A program made the translations under genes and the position numbers. The notes below the pieces were generated by a model. That model had not been told where the DNA came from, searched no databases, and was given only the letters and a program-made list of their open reading frames with translations. From a virus, in the IMG/VR virus record IMGVR_UViG_3300049830_000074, positions 1 through 46,836 of that record: a DNA stretch of 46,836 nt, one strand, 5' to 3'. Numbering within the stretch: position 1 is the stretch's first letter; each line of letters begins with the position of its first letter. Positions 40,616 through 46,836 of the stretch are shown piece by piece.

Positions 40616-40920
40616 TATTTCGATTTCTTTTTGCTTTTAGGTTTTTCTTTCGCTTCACGGACTTTTGCCCAATGTTCTTTCATTTTTTGGCTTTGCAATT
40701 TTCGTTGTTCGGGGGTTCGACCGCCGTGCCAACCATTTTTTGGGGCGGATTTTGAAGGAGTATTGGAGGATTTTTCTTTTTCGAGGATATAAAGCCGCCG
40801 AATGTCAGCAATTTCTCCTTGCAAGATTTCAAGAGAACGCACCACTTCAATCGGCGCGGCAACGGTTTTCAAACAACCAAAGACCATACCAAAATGGATG
40901 TTTATTGTTTCAGGTGTCAT
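40615..40920 (-). CDS. Hypothetical basic protein, 101 aa
   Basis: The N-terminal half (INIHFGMVFGCLKTVAAPIE, then a helical ILQGEIADIRRLY) may be structured. The C-terminal half is strongly basic with RTPEQRKLQSQKMKEHWAKV, a segment resembling the NUMOD3-type DNA-binding motif seen in phage endonucleases. It might bind DNA near the replication region. A good RBS (AGGGA) precedes ATG 40920. Confidence 0.7.
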   Translation of the reverse strand: MTPETINIHFGMVFGCLKTVAAPIEVVRSLEILQGEIADIRRLYILEKEKSSNTPSKSAPKNGWHGGRTPEQRKLQSQKMKEHWAKVREAKEKPKSKKKSK

Positions 40921-40955
40921 AAAATCCCTAGTTATCTTGCCGATTCTAGGTGTTG

Positions 40956-40979
40956 CCCCCGCCGAAGCGGGGGTTTTTT
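40956..40979 (+). terminator. Strong rho-independent-type terminator on the + strand
   Basis: A perfect 7-bp GC stem, CCCCCGC (40956-40962) and GCGGGGG (40967-40973), with loop CGAA and six T residues at 40974-40979. In the direction of its T tract no gene precedes it. On the minus strand the loop reads TTCG closed by C-G, an exceptionally stable hairpin without a U tract, located after the gene at 40981-41172. Confidence 0.85.
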
Positions 40980-40980
40980 G

Positions 40981-41172
40981 TTAAGCTGCAGGTGTTTCGC
41001 CAGTAATGGCTTCGCTGATTTCTTCCACAATATCGGAAGCCAAATGTTCAACTGCTTCAACCACAGCTTCTGCGTCTTGCGTCAAATTTGGTTCCGCAGG
41101 TGCTTCGGTTGGGGTTTCAATAACAGCATCCGGTGTTGGCGTTTCAACAGGTGCTTCTGGTTCGTCCGTCAT
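40981..41172 (-). CDS. Small acidic protein, 63 aa
   Basis: ATG 41172 is preceded by a near-perfect AAGGAGG ribosome site, so strong translation is expected. The first 30 residues are Pro/Glu/Thr repeats (EAPVETPTPDAVIETPTEAP); the rest is an acidic helix (DAEAVVEAVEHLASDIVEEI). It has no basic residues to speak of. Early, highly translated, very acidic phage proteins are often DNA mimics or host-protein inhibitors, but this is inference. Confidence 0.72.
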   Translation of the reverse strand: MTDEPEAPVETPTPDAVIETPTEAPAEPNLTQDAEAVVEAVEHLASDIVEEISEAITGETPAA

Positions 41173-41244
41173 AAAATCCTCCTTGGTTAGTGTTTGAAGT
41201 GGCCTAATAATAGCGGAAAAAAATTCATCGTTCCAATTCAAAGT

Positions 41245-41667
41245 TTAGTGACGCTCGACCAGCGGCGGCACGACTTCTGGGATATTGAACAACGTGGCTT
41301 CGCCGCGACGCTCTTGCAGGATGTTCACGTTCGCTTTGAAATCTTCATCGAGTTTGCCCATTTTCTCGATGATGAATTTTAACGCAGCAACAGGCACGCC
41401 CATTTTTTCAGCGTTGTTATAGGCAGCACGAGTTGCGCCTTTGGCTTGGTCGTGTTCTTCTTTTTTAATCGCCTGAGCGTTGAGGGCTTTGATGATGTCG
41501 GCCTCGGCTTTTTTCAACTGCGCATCGCTGAAAAGTGCCACCGCCGCTTCGTGTTCTTCTTCCGTGTCGTCATTCGCTGCGGCCATTTTCGATGATTTTT
41601 TCACTTTCTGATTTTTCAGAATATCCTCGACCGCGGCATCGGTTTTCTTTTGGGCTTCGCTTCGCAT
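41245..41667 (-). CDS. Hypothetical helical early protein, 140 aa
   Basis: Mostly alpha-helical and charged. The region DIIKALNAQAIKKEEHDQAK and GVPVAALKFIIEKMGKLDED resembles, in spacing of residues, DUF2312/GapR-like AT-rich-DNA-binding coiled coils, but the match is loose. AAGGAG precedes ATG 41667. It is the second gene of the leftward early block after the Cro-like regulator. Confidence 0.72.
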   Translation of the reverse strand: MRSEAQKKTDAAVEDILKNQKVKKSSKMAAANDDTEEEHEAAVALFSDAQLKKAEADIIKALNAQAIKKEEHDQAKGATRAAYNNAEKMGVPVAALKFIIEKMGKLDEDFKANVNILQERRGEATLFNIPEVVPPLVERH

Positions 41668-41682
41668 AGTGCTTCTCCTTGG

Positions 41683-41883
41683 TTAAATGAAATCGTTTGC
41701 TGTGATGTGTTTGTTAGTGAGCGTGATGATTTGGCTGCGGTATGGCTTGGCGGGTTCGCTTTTATCATTGCGCCATTTCCACACGCACGCGCCCGTCAAT
41801 GGCGGCACAAGCAACGCCCCGAATTTGCCATCGGAAATCTGCTGTTTTGCAAGATAATTCGTTAATTTTTCGCCAAATGTCAT
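41683..41883 (-). CDS. Cro-like transcriptional regulator, 66 aa
   Basis: A short helix-turn-helix protein: MTFGEKLTNYLAKQQISDGK (helices 1-2), then TGACVWKWRNDK as the recognition-helix region and an AKPYRSQIITLTNKHITAND C-terminus, which is the Cro/YdaS-type arrangement. It is encoded at the head of the leftward unit, divergent from the DUF932 operon. There is no ribosome site before ATG 41883, so it may be translated from a near-leaderless message or coupled in another way. The palindromes at 41926-41942 and 41991-42007 are its likely operators. Confidence 0.82.
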   Translation of the reverse strand: MTFGEKLTNYLAKQQISDGKFGALLVPPLTGACVWKWRNDKSEPAKPYRSQIITLTNKHITANDFI

Positions 41884-41924
41884 CGCGTATTGATGGCAGA
41901 AGCGCAGAAAGCCGTCAAGCCCAA

Positions 41925-41954
41925 AATAAACGTGTCGTTTATGTCACTACTCAA
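41925..41954 (-). promoter_or_regulatory. Possible leftward promoter for the regulator
   Basis: On the minus strand TTGAGT (41954-41949) and TTTATT (41930-41925) are separated by 18 bases. The palindrome 41926-41942 covers the -10 and part of the spacer, as expected for autoregulation. A second -35-like TTGACG at 41918-41913 would give an almost leaderless RNA. Confidence 0.4.
41926..41942. promoter_or_regulatory. Operator-like palindrome O1
   Basis: A perfect inverted repeat ATAAACG-TGT-CGTTTAT (7-3-7) in the divergent region between the Cro-like gene and the DUF932 gene. Size and symmetry suit a small Cro-type dimer. Confidence 0.65.
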
Positions 41955-41982
41955 TAATTGTGAAAAAAGATGGTTTTTGCGC

Positions 41983-42010
41983 TTGCATCGTTCAACGCTT
42001 CGTTTATAAA
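41983..42010 (+). promoter_or_regulatory. Rightward early promoter
   Basis: TTGCAT (41983-41988) and TATAAA (42005-42010) are separated by 16 bases. The -10 is good (5 of 6) and the -35 weak (3 of 6), giving a leader of about 55 bases before ATG 42071. The O2 site covers the spacer and the start of the -10. Confidence 0.5.
41991..42007. promoter_or_regulatory. Operator-like site O2
   Basis: TTCAACG-CTT-CGTTTAT has one half-site identical to O1 and the other matching at five of seven positions, with the same three-base spacer. It overlaps the rightward -10. Its centre is 65 bp from that of O1. Confidence 0.55.
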
Positions 42011-42070
42011 AGAATGGCGAACACGAATTGTTCGATTTTTGAAACCGCCTTTATTCATGAGGAAACGACA

Positions 42071-42940
42071 ATGAACATACAACACACACAATCCACACGC
42101 ATTGCTCGCTTTGGTTCAGGTGCTTCGGTGCTTCGCAGCGCAACGCCTTTGACCGACGAGCAAATTCAACACGCAACCCCGTCAGTGTTTGCAATCGGCA
42201 AGCATGATTCTCGCAGCGAACGCTACACGCACATACCGACAAGCGAAGTGCTGCGCGGCCTTCGCAACGAAGGTTTCATGCCATACGAAGTGCGACAAGG
42301 CGGTTCACGCATCGAAGAAAAACGCGGCTTCACGAAACACCTGATTCGCTTGCGCAAGCAAACGGACGTGCAAGTGGGCGACAGCGTGCGCGAATTGGTG
42401 TTGGTGAATAGCCACGATGGCACATCCTCCTATCAACTTATGAATGGGATGTTTCGCCTCGTGTGCAGCAACGGCCTTGTCGTCGCTGACGGGCAAGCCA
42501 GCATGATTCGTATTCCGCACAAGGGCGATATTGTGGGGCAAGTCATCGAAGGCGCTTATTCCATCATAAAAGAAGGCGAGGCGATTGACGAATCTGTGCA
42601 AGTGATGCGCTCAATCGAAATGGCTGAATCTGAAAAGGTTGTTTTTGCCAGCGCCGCGCTAACGTTGAAATATGACGAAGAAACTCCGCCTATCGAACCT
42701 CGCCAGCTTTTGACCATGCGACGCGACGCTGACCACGGCAACGATTTGTGGACAACGTTTAATCGTGTGCAAGAAAACATGATGCGCGGTGGGTTGCACT
42801 ATGACCAACGCGACGCGAACGGACGCATCGTGGCACGTCGCCACACGCGGCCTGTCAATTCGATTGATGGCAATGTGAATCTCAATCGCGCTTTGTGGCA
42901 ACTCGCTGCATCAATGGAACAACTGAAAGCCGCTGCTTAA
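42071..42940 (+). CDS. DUF932 phage/plasmid-like protein
   Basis: A 289-aa protein from ATG 42071 (GAGG upstream; an earlier Met at 41960 overlaps the promoter region and is rejected). DUF932 features: FGSGASVLRSATPLTDEQIQ, SRSERYTHIPTSEVLRGLRN, KHLIRLR, LVLVNSHDGTSSYQLMNGMF and RLVCSNGLVV, and a C-terminal NDLWTTFNRVQENMMRGGL. These proteins are abundant early products of many phages and plasmids; the function is unknown. It is the first gene of the rightward operon, followed by a hairpin without T tract that may protect its mRNA. Confidence 0.92.
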   Translation: MNIQHTQSTRIARFGSGASVLRSATPLTDEQIQHATPSVFAIGKHDSRSERYTHIPTSEVLRGLRNEGFMPYEVRQGGSRIEEKRGFTKHLIRLRKQTDVQVGDSVRELVLVNSHDGTSSYQLMNGMFRLVCSNGLVVADGQASMIRIPHKGDIVGQVIEGAYSIIKEGEAIDESVQVMRSIEMAESEKVVFASAALTLKYDEETPPIEPRQLLTMRRDADHGNDLWTTFNRVQENMMRGGLHYDQRDANGRIVARRHTRPVNSIDGNVNLNRALWQLAASMEQLKAAA

Positions 42941-42945
42941 CCAAT

Positions 42946-42969
42946 GTGGGGGGTGGAAACATCCCCCAC
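42946..42969 (+). other. mRNA hairpin after the DUF932 gene
   Basis: A 10-bp stem GTGGGGGGTG (42946-42955) / CATCCCCCAC (42960-42969) with GAAA loop, six bases after the stop. There is no T tract, and AGGAGA for the next gene follows immediately, so it is more likely a stabilising or processing hairpin than a terminator. Its GGTGGAAAC core resembles that of the operon terminator at 4986. Confidence 0.65.
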
Positions 42970-42984
42970 TAACAGGAGAACGTT

Positions 42985-43077
42985 ATGAATATTTGGATAA
43001 TCGAATCAGCAAAATTTGTCGCATTGTTTGGCTTATTGGCCGCGATGATTTTAACCGCCGTAGGAATGGGAGCGTAG
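42985..43077 (+). CDS. 30-aa predicted membrane peptide
   Basis: ATG 42985 has AGGAGA six bases upstream; the stop is TAG 43075-43077, one base before the next gene. Residues ~11-27 form one hydrophobic span (FVALFGLLAAMILTAVG). It is too short to assign to a family. Confidence 0.6.
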   Translation: MNIWIIESAKFVALFGLLAAMILTAVGMGA

Positions 43078-43078
43078 C

Positions 43079-43369
43079 ATGACACAGACACACACCGAAG
43101 GGCCGTGGCATATAGGTGGCAACCCTGACAGCAGCAAAACGGTTTATTGCGACACTCACGCAATAGCGGATTGTTATGGCATTTATAGCCTACAGAACGC
43201 CCGCCTAATTGCCGCCGCGCCGGAGTTGTTGGAGGCACTACAGATGGTGGAGGGCTGGCTCGTTGATTATGTGCAAACAAAACCACACTTGGATAATTAC
43301 CAAGAAGGCAGCCAGCCAACCTTGCGCGAAGTTAGCGCAGCAATCGCTAAAACACGCGGGGAGGCATAA
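43079..43369 (+). CDS. Conserved phage protein, NARLIAAAPELL family
   Basis: A 96-aa protein with the widespread phage pattern: an N-terminal HTEGPWHIGG, the central IADCYG segment and then NARLIAAAPELLEALQMVE. Members are found in many temperate and lytic phages but no biochemical function is known. The protein at 46025-46342 has the same layout (TPTPW at the start, then an ACN...ELVAL helix), so the operon carries two related copies. Confidence 0.85.
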   Translation: MTQTHTEGPWHIGGNPDSSKTVYCDTHAIADCYGIYSLQNARLIAAAPELLEALQMVEGWLVDYVQTKPHLDNYQEGSQPTLREVSAAIAKTRGEA

Positions 43370-43371
43370 TC

Positions 43372-43566
43372 ATGAAAAGCAGCAAAGCAGAATATCGCAT
43401 CGTGACCGCGCCGGATGGCAAATTCATGGCACAGCGCAACGTTGGAATTGGGTGGGCTAATTCGCATTTTGTGCCAAGCACGCTTGAGGAAGAAAAAGAA
43501 ACAATCATGCGCATGATTGCTGCCGATGACTTTATCCCAACCGTAGTTGATGTGGAGGCGTTATGA
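43372..43566 (+). CDS. Small hypothetical protein, 64 aa
   Basis: Begins KSSKAEYRIVTAPDGKFMAQ, a short beta-hairpin-like element, with a helical end (EEEKETIMRMIAADDF). It has no recognised family and is packed between neighbouring early genes. Confidence 0.7.
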   Translation: MKSSKAEYRIVTAPDGKFMAQRNVGIGWANSHFVPSTLEEEKETIMRMIAADDFIPTVVDVEAL

Positions 43567-43712
43567 GAATCGAAGAAATAGTGTGGAACCAATACCGAGA
43601 ATTCGGAATCGAATTTGCCGATTTGATTGATGATTGTGACGATTTGCCGGATTTCATCGACCTTGAACATACCGAAGAATGGGAAAGGAGCGTGAGTCAT
43701 GTTGCAAACTAA
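43563..43712 (+). CDS. 49-aa acidic hypothetical protein
   Basis: From ATG 43563 (overlapping the previous stop) to TAA 43712. It is very acidic (FADLIDDCDDLPDFIDLEHT) and helical, with GAAAGGAG near its 3' end serving the next gene. Overlap on both sides supports translation; no function can be assigned. Confidence 0.6.
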   Translation: MRIEEIVWNQYREFGIEFADLIDDCDDLPDFIDLEHTEEWERSVSHVAN

Positions 43713-43890
43713 AGATTGGTATTGCGATGGATGCCTTTGCAATCACGGTGGGCGCGTCAAAAAGCACGGCGCGTTAGGCGATGCAACCTACTGCGAACAA
43801 ACTTACTACCATGCCGCCAAAGCGTATGATGCGGTGGTGGATAAATTCAACCTAGCACAGAAATACAGAGGGCAAAATGGAACTAGATGA
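43699..43890 (+). CDS. Small cysteine-containing protein, 63 aa
   Basis: It has a CDGCLCNHGG motif at residues 9-18 and one more Cys near residue 32, which may bind a metal. The C-terminal half is helical (YYHAAKAYDAVVDKFNLAQK). Family unknown. GAAAGGAG precedes ATG 43699. Confidence 0.7.
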   Translation: MLQTKDWYCDGCLCNHGGRVKKHGALGDATYCEQTYYHAAKAYDAVVDKFNLAQKYRGQNGTR

Positions 43891-44170
43891 TTTTCGAGAT
43901 GCGCTGATTCGCAAAACTGTGAATGAAGCGGAAGCGTTTTTGGAACACGGGAAGTTGGGCCTCGAATTGAACGAAGCCATCGACCGCTTCGTGGAAAACG
44001 AAGGCGTGTTGCGCATCGTTTCAATGATGTTGCGTGGGGATGAAGCAAAAGCAATTCGTCATGCTCTCGATGAAGAAATGTTCTCCGAGCGATATTGCGA
44101 GCGAGAACTTGAACGCGAACGTTCGCTCGCAGAAGAATCTCGCGCCGATTCCAAACGAATGGGGGAGTGA
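43877..44170 (+). CDS. Hypothetical helical protein, 97 aa
   Basis: An all-helical, charged protein (LNEAIDRFVENEGVLRIVSM; EEMFSERYCERELERERSLA) without known domains. It overlaps the preceding gene by 14 bases and the next by TGATG. Confidence 0.7.
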   Translation: MELDDFRDALIRKTVNEAEAFLEHGKLGLELNEAIDRFVENEGVLRIVSMMLRGDEAKAIRHALDEEMFSERYCERELERERSLAEESRADSKRMGE

Positions 44171-44364
44171 TGAACGATAAACCCTTTTTTCTTGCCAAGG
44201 AAGCCGTTGAAGCCGCCTTCGTGACGATTGAAACCGATTTAACTGAGCGTTTGGGATTCCCCTTCGCGCTATCGAACCGAAGCAAGAAATCCTTGCGCTA
44301 CGTGCTTTCAAGCGCACTGGCAGCAAACATTTTACAAGCACGAAAGGAACGCGAAAATGAATAA
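44170..44364 (+). CDS. Small hypothetical protein, 64 aa
   Basis: ATG 44170 overlaps the previous stop; a GTG three bases earlier is an alternative start. The protein is helical (FLAKEAVEAAFVTIETDLTE; SLRYVLSSALAANILQARKE). No family recognised. Confidence 0.68.
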   Translation: MNDKPFFLAKEAVEAAFVTIETDLTERLGFPFALSNRSKKSLRYVLSSALAANILQARKERENE

Positions 44365-44638
44365 CGTCATCAACTTGAAAGGACAGCCAGTGGAACCGCC
44401 AGCCGAAGGAGAATCGCCCATTGCGCCGCAAGCAGACATTTTGCTCGCAGCGTTCTTGCAAGCCGTGATTTCGATGCACCAAGCATCGTTGAACGTTGAT
44501 TTCTCGCGTGTAGCATTGCGCGATGAACAAGGGCGTATTTGGAGCGCGCCAGCCGTCATGCGAATGATTGACAGACACATGGAATTTATACGCCTGAAAA
44601 TGGGCAAAGATTTCAAACCAGCCAACCCAAGGAGATAA
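44357..44638 (+). CDS. Hypothetical protein, 93 aa
   Basis: It has a Pro/Glu-rich N-terminal region and a helical core (DILLAAFLQAVISMHQ and MRMIDRHMEFIRLKMGKDF). It directly precedes the annealing-protein gene and shares its message, so it may act with it. No known family. Confidence 0.7.
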   Translation: MNNVINLKGQPVEPPAEGESPIAPQADILLAAFLQAVISMHQASLNVDFSRVALRDEQGRIWSAPAVMRMIDRHMEFIRLKMGKDFKPANPRR

Positions 44639-44640
44639 TA

Positions 44641-45414
44641 ATGACTCAAATAGCAGTAATTCCAGTTTCGGAAATAGAAAAAATGGCAATCGCAATCGCG
44701 GGAAGCAAACTTTTCGGCATTTCTTCGGTAGAACAAGCGATGGCTCTTATGCTTATCGCACAAGCAGAAGGCACGCATCCTGCACTTGCCGCGCGGGATT
44801 ATCACATCATTTCCAACAAACCCGCGCTCAAAGCCGATGCGATGCTCGCGCGCTTTCAATCGGCTGGTGGAAAAGTTGATTGGCAAGAATTGACCGATAC
44901 TAGAGTTTCGGCGGTGTTTTCTCACCCATCAGGAGGTTCGGCATTGATTGATTGGGACATGAAACGCGCAGAAAAAGCCCAGCTTGGAGCCAATGGTATG
45001 TGGAAGAAATACCCCCGCCAAATGCTTCGCGCTCGCGTTATCAGCGAAGGAATCAGAACGGTATTCCCCGGCGTTGTGATTGGCGTTTACACGCCAGAAG
45101 AAGTGCAAGATTTTGATAATGAAAAACCCGCGATGAAAGATGTGACTCCAGCGACGGAAACCCCAGCGATTGAATACATCACACAAGAACAAGCCATTCA
45201 AATTGATTTGGATTTGGAAGAAGCAGGAATTGACCGCATCCAATTTCTTGAATGGGCGAAAGCCTATACGTTTGATTCGCAAGTCGATGATGACAACAAT
45301 TTGGTTGAAACAAAAGCGCATGACACACGCTTAATTCTGGCTAAAAACTTGAAAAAAATTGAACAAGTAATTCGTGAACGTAAAGCCGAAAACAAAAAAG
45401 GAGTCGCAGCATGA
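44641..45414 (+). CDS. Putative single-strand annealing recombinase (RecT-like)
   Basis: A 257-aa protein with the pattern found in phage RecT-like proteins that pair with exonucleases: ALMLIAQAEGTHPALAARDY, then NKPALKADAMLARFQSAGG, IDWDMKRAEKAQL and MWKKYPRQMLRARVISEGI. The next gene is a YqaJ exonuclease, overlapping by ATGA, which is the classic exo/annealing pair. The C-terminal third is acidic and helical. The fold assignment rests on pattern and context, not on a computed alignment. Confidence 0.82.
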   Translation: MTQIAVIPVSEIEKMAIAIAGSKLFGISSVEQAMALMLIAQAEGTHPALAARDYHIISNKPALKADAMLARFQSAGGKVDWQELTDTRVSAVFSHPSGGSALIDWDMKRAEKAQLGANGMWKKYPRQMLRARVISEGIRTVFPGVVIGVYTPEEVQDFDNEKPAMKDVTPATETPAIEYITQEQAIQIDLDLEEAGIDRIQFLEWAKAYTFDSQVDDDNNLVETKAHDTRLILAKNLKKIEQVIRERKAENKKGVAA

Positions 45415-46028
45415 AAATTCATGATGTTCAACAAAACACACCAGAATGGTTAGCACTCAGAATCGGAATACCGACCGCCAGCGCGTTCGATAAAATCCTC
45501 ACGCCCACTGGCAAGCCATCAACGCAAGCCGAAGCCTACGCTGATTTGTTGCTTGCCGAAATCATGGTGGGCGGGCCTGTTGAAGTGTGGCAAGGCAATC
45601 AATGGACTGAGCGTGGTCACGAACTCGAACAAGAAGCGGCAGATTATTACGCCATGACAAAAGGCGTGACGCTCAAAAAAGTGGGGTTCATCACCGACGA
45701 TGAAATGACAATGGGGTGCAGCCCTGACCGCGTAATCGAAGGCGGTGGGTTGCTTGAAATCAAATGCCCCGCGCCGCATACGCACGTCAAATATTTGTTA
45801 AAACAAGAAATCGACCAAGGCTATCGCTCGCAGCTTATGGGGCAATTACTTATCAGCGGCGAGCCGTTTGTGGACATAATTAGCTATTACCCCGCCATGC
45901 CTTCGGTGATTATGCGCGTCGAGCGTGACGGGATTTATCTGGCGAACATGAGGAAGGCGCTGAACGATTTTAACAAAATGGTGGCCGAAAAAAAAGCGCG
46001 AATGATTGAATTGGGGTATTTGTCATGA
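45411..46028 (+). CDS. YqaJ-family (lambda Exo-like) exonuclease
   Basis: A 205-aa PD-(D/E)xK exonuclease. Visible elements: QQNTPEWLALRIGIPTASAF at the N-terminus, ERGHELEQEA (Glu71/Glu73), MGCSPDRVI (Asp106) and LLEIKCPAP (Glu116, Lys118), then the downstream helix with QLMGQLLISG. It degrades one strand of DNA ends to give single strands for the annealing protein. It is coupled to that gene by overlap. Confidence 0.93.
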   Translation: MKIHDVQQNTPEWLALRIGIPTASAFDKILTPTGKPSTQAEAYADLLLAEIMVGGPVEVWQGNQWTERGHELEQEAADYYAMTKGVTLKKVGFITDDEMTMGCSPDRVIEGGGLLEIKCPAPHTHVKYLLKQEIDQGYRSQLMGQLLISGEPFVDIISYYPAMPSVIMRVERDGIYLANMRKALNDFNKMVAEKKARMIELGYLS

Positions 46029-46342
46029 GCCATACACCAACACCTTGGGTTTTTAAGAATAACCACGATGACCCCACGAGTAATGCACCTAGTTATAGCG
46101 TCGAATATGGGAATGGCATCACGATTTTTGATGACACCGCATATTATCCGCAAGCACCACAAAAAGACGACGCAGCTTTCATCGTCCTCGCCTGCAATGT
46201 GCATGATGAGTTGGTGGCGCTTATTTCAGATTTATTGGAGTGGGATGGCGCGCAAACTATCAACAAATATCAGTTAAATTTACAGCAACCAGTGAGAGAA
46301 CGGGCAATCGCAGCCCTCGCAGCAGCGGGAGGGGAGAAATGA
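46025..46342 (+). CDS. Conserved small phage protein (TPTPW family)
   Basis: A 105-aa protein starting MSHTPTPW, then a beta-rich stretch (APSYSVEYGNGITIFDD) and AAFIVLACNVHDELVALISD, the conserved helix of this phage family. It is related in layout to the protein at 43079-43369. Function unknown. It overlaps the exonuclease stop by ATGA. Confidence 0.82.
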   Translation: MSHTPTPWVFKNNHDDPTSNAPSYSVEYGNGITIFDDTAYYPQAPQKDDAAFIVLACNVHDELVALISDLLEWDGAQTINKYQLNLQQPVRERAIAALAAAGGEK

Positions 46343-46764
46343 AGCACGTCATCACATCAATGGTGCTCGAAGGGAAACTTGAGCCGTGGAAGGGCAAAGC
46401 CTTAGTCGCTGTGCTGCAAAAGTTCGAGGGCGCTCACATCGAAATCACTGTGCAGAAATATTATCCCAAAATCAGCGATAAGCAAAATCGCTTTTTGCAT
46501 GGGGTATTTTTGCCAGCATTGCTTGAAGGACGACGCGCTGGTGGCGAACAAGTGACGAAAGAAGATGTGCGGCAGGAATTCAAAGAACGTTTCGGCCCCA
46601 ACGAGCCAAGCCGCGATGAATTGGGCCGCTGGACGTGCGAACCAAAATCCATCGCTGAATGGACGACAAAAGAAACCGAGGACGCAATGGAAGCGTGTCG
46701 AGGTCACTACGCAGAATTTATAGAACTACCAATTCCCAACGAACCATTAACCCAAGGAGAATAA
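46339..46764 (+). CDS. NinB/Orf-like recombination-associated protein (tentative)
   Basis: A 141-aa protein; ATG 46339 is preceded by GGGGAGAA. The central KISDKQNRFLHGVFLPALLE resembles the SxxQNR-FHG-type core of NinB/Orf recombination mediators and related DUF1367-like proteins; the second half (DVRQEFKERFGPNEPSRDEL, EDAMEACRGHYAEFIELPIP) has the helices expected of these families. Context beside exonuclease and annealing genes supports a role in recombination. The gene continues across the contig end as 1-55. Confidence 0.68.
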   Translation: MKHVITSMVLEGKLEPWKGKALVAVLQKFEGAHIEITVQKYYPKISDKQNRFLHGVFLPALLEGRRAGGEQVTKEDVRQEFKERFGPNEPSRDELGRWTCEPKSIAEWTTKETEDAMEACRGHYAEFIELPIPNEPLTQGE

Positions 46765-46836
46765 TTTTATGAGATACAATTACAAAATCACTGACATTGA
46801 TGCACTCGAAGCCGCTTATCCTCACGCAATCATTCC
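46710..46836. repeat. Terminal direct repeat, right copy
   Basis: Identical to bases 1-127. It contains the last 55 bases of the NinB-like gene and the first 68 bases of the gene whose full copy is at 60-329. Confidence 0.95.
46769..46836 (+). CDS. 5' fragment of the gene at 60-329 (contig-end duplicate)
   Basis: The first 22 codons of the 89-aa hypothetical protein are repeated here because the contig ends overlap. It is not a separate gene. Confidence 0.9.
   Translation, partial: MRYNYKITDIDALEAAYPHAII

Noticed and set aside
1-46836. CRISPR arrays, tRNA genes and insertion sequences
   Set aside because: No regularly spaced repeats, no recognisable tRNA sequence and no transposase or paired terminal repeats were seen on reading both strands, though no tRNA search program could be run.

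Overview
The window is one complete small-myovirus (contractile-tailed phage) genome, opened at an arbitrary point. The first and last 127 bases are identical (1-127 = 46710-46836) and a coding gene runs across the join, so the real unit is a 46,709-bp circle or circularly permuted genome. A Gram-negative host is indicated by an Rz/Rz1-type spanin pair, including a lipobox lipoprotein. No gene names the host genus. Genome size, gene order and families (DUF1073 portal, DUF2213 protease, DUF2184 capsid, DUF3383 sheath, DUF2612, Pam3-type baseplate plug) resemble Obolenskvirus-like and cyanophage-Pam3-like small myoviruses. No integrase, transposase, DNA polymerase or tRNA was seen.

Layout. One divergent control region at about 41.88-42.07 kb carries a small Cro-like regulator, two operator-like palindromes and opposed promoters. 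Rightward from it (42.07 kb, through the join, to a terminator at 4.99 kb) runs an early operon of tightly overlapping genes: a DUF932 protein, many small phage proteins, a putative single-strand annealing protein with a YqaJ exonuclease, a possible NinB-like protein, DUF3268, a Ref-type nuclease, ASCH and DUF3850 proteins, and a Lar-type anti-restriction protein. Leftward from it (41.88 down to 5.01 kb) runs everything else: small acidic proteins, a DUF1064 nuclease, a DUF1376 replication protein with a structured leader, a ParB-like / ABC-ATPase / GNAT cassette, an HNH nuclease, terminase, portal, head, neck, sheath, tube, tape measure, baseplate, two tail fibres and the lysis cassette. The two transcription units converge on the terminator at about 5.0 kb. 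The only gene against this plan is an HNH homing-type endonuclease (28008-28700, + strand) next to the major capsid gene.

Most notable points. (1) The ABC ATPase (37150-37863) and the GNAT gene (36737-37153) look like one gene split by a -1 frame change at a T9 tract (37238-37246). Reading through restores an ATPase-acetyltransferase fusion of the COG2401 type, directly coupled to a ParB-like gene; this is the best candidate for an uncharacterised DNA-directed system. (2) The tail-assembly chaperones have a textbook -1 site T TTT TTT (17080-17074). (3) Interleaved perfect inverted repeats (40040-40097) in the leader of the replication gene can form a pseudoknot or a ribosome-site-sequestering switch. 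(4) Operator-like palindromes sit on both divergent promoters. (5) Two tail fibres share an N-terminal anchor, and one of them shares an internal module with a third, very large fibre encoded among the neck/head genes.
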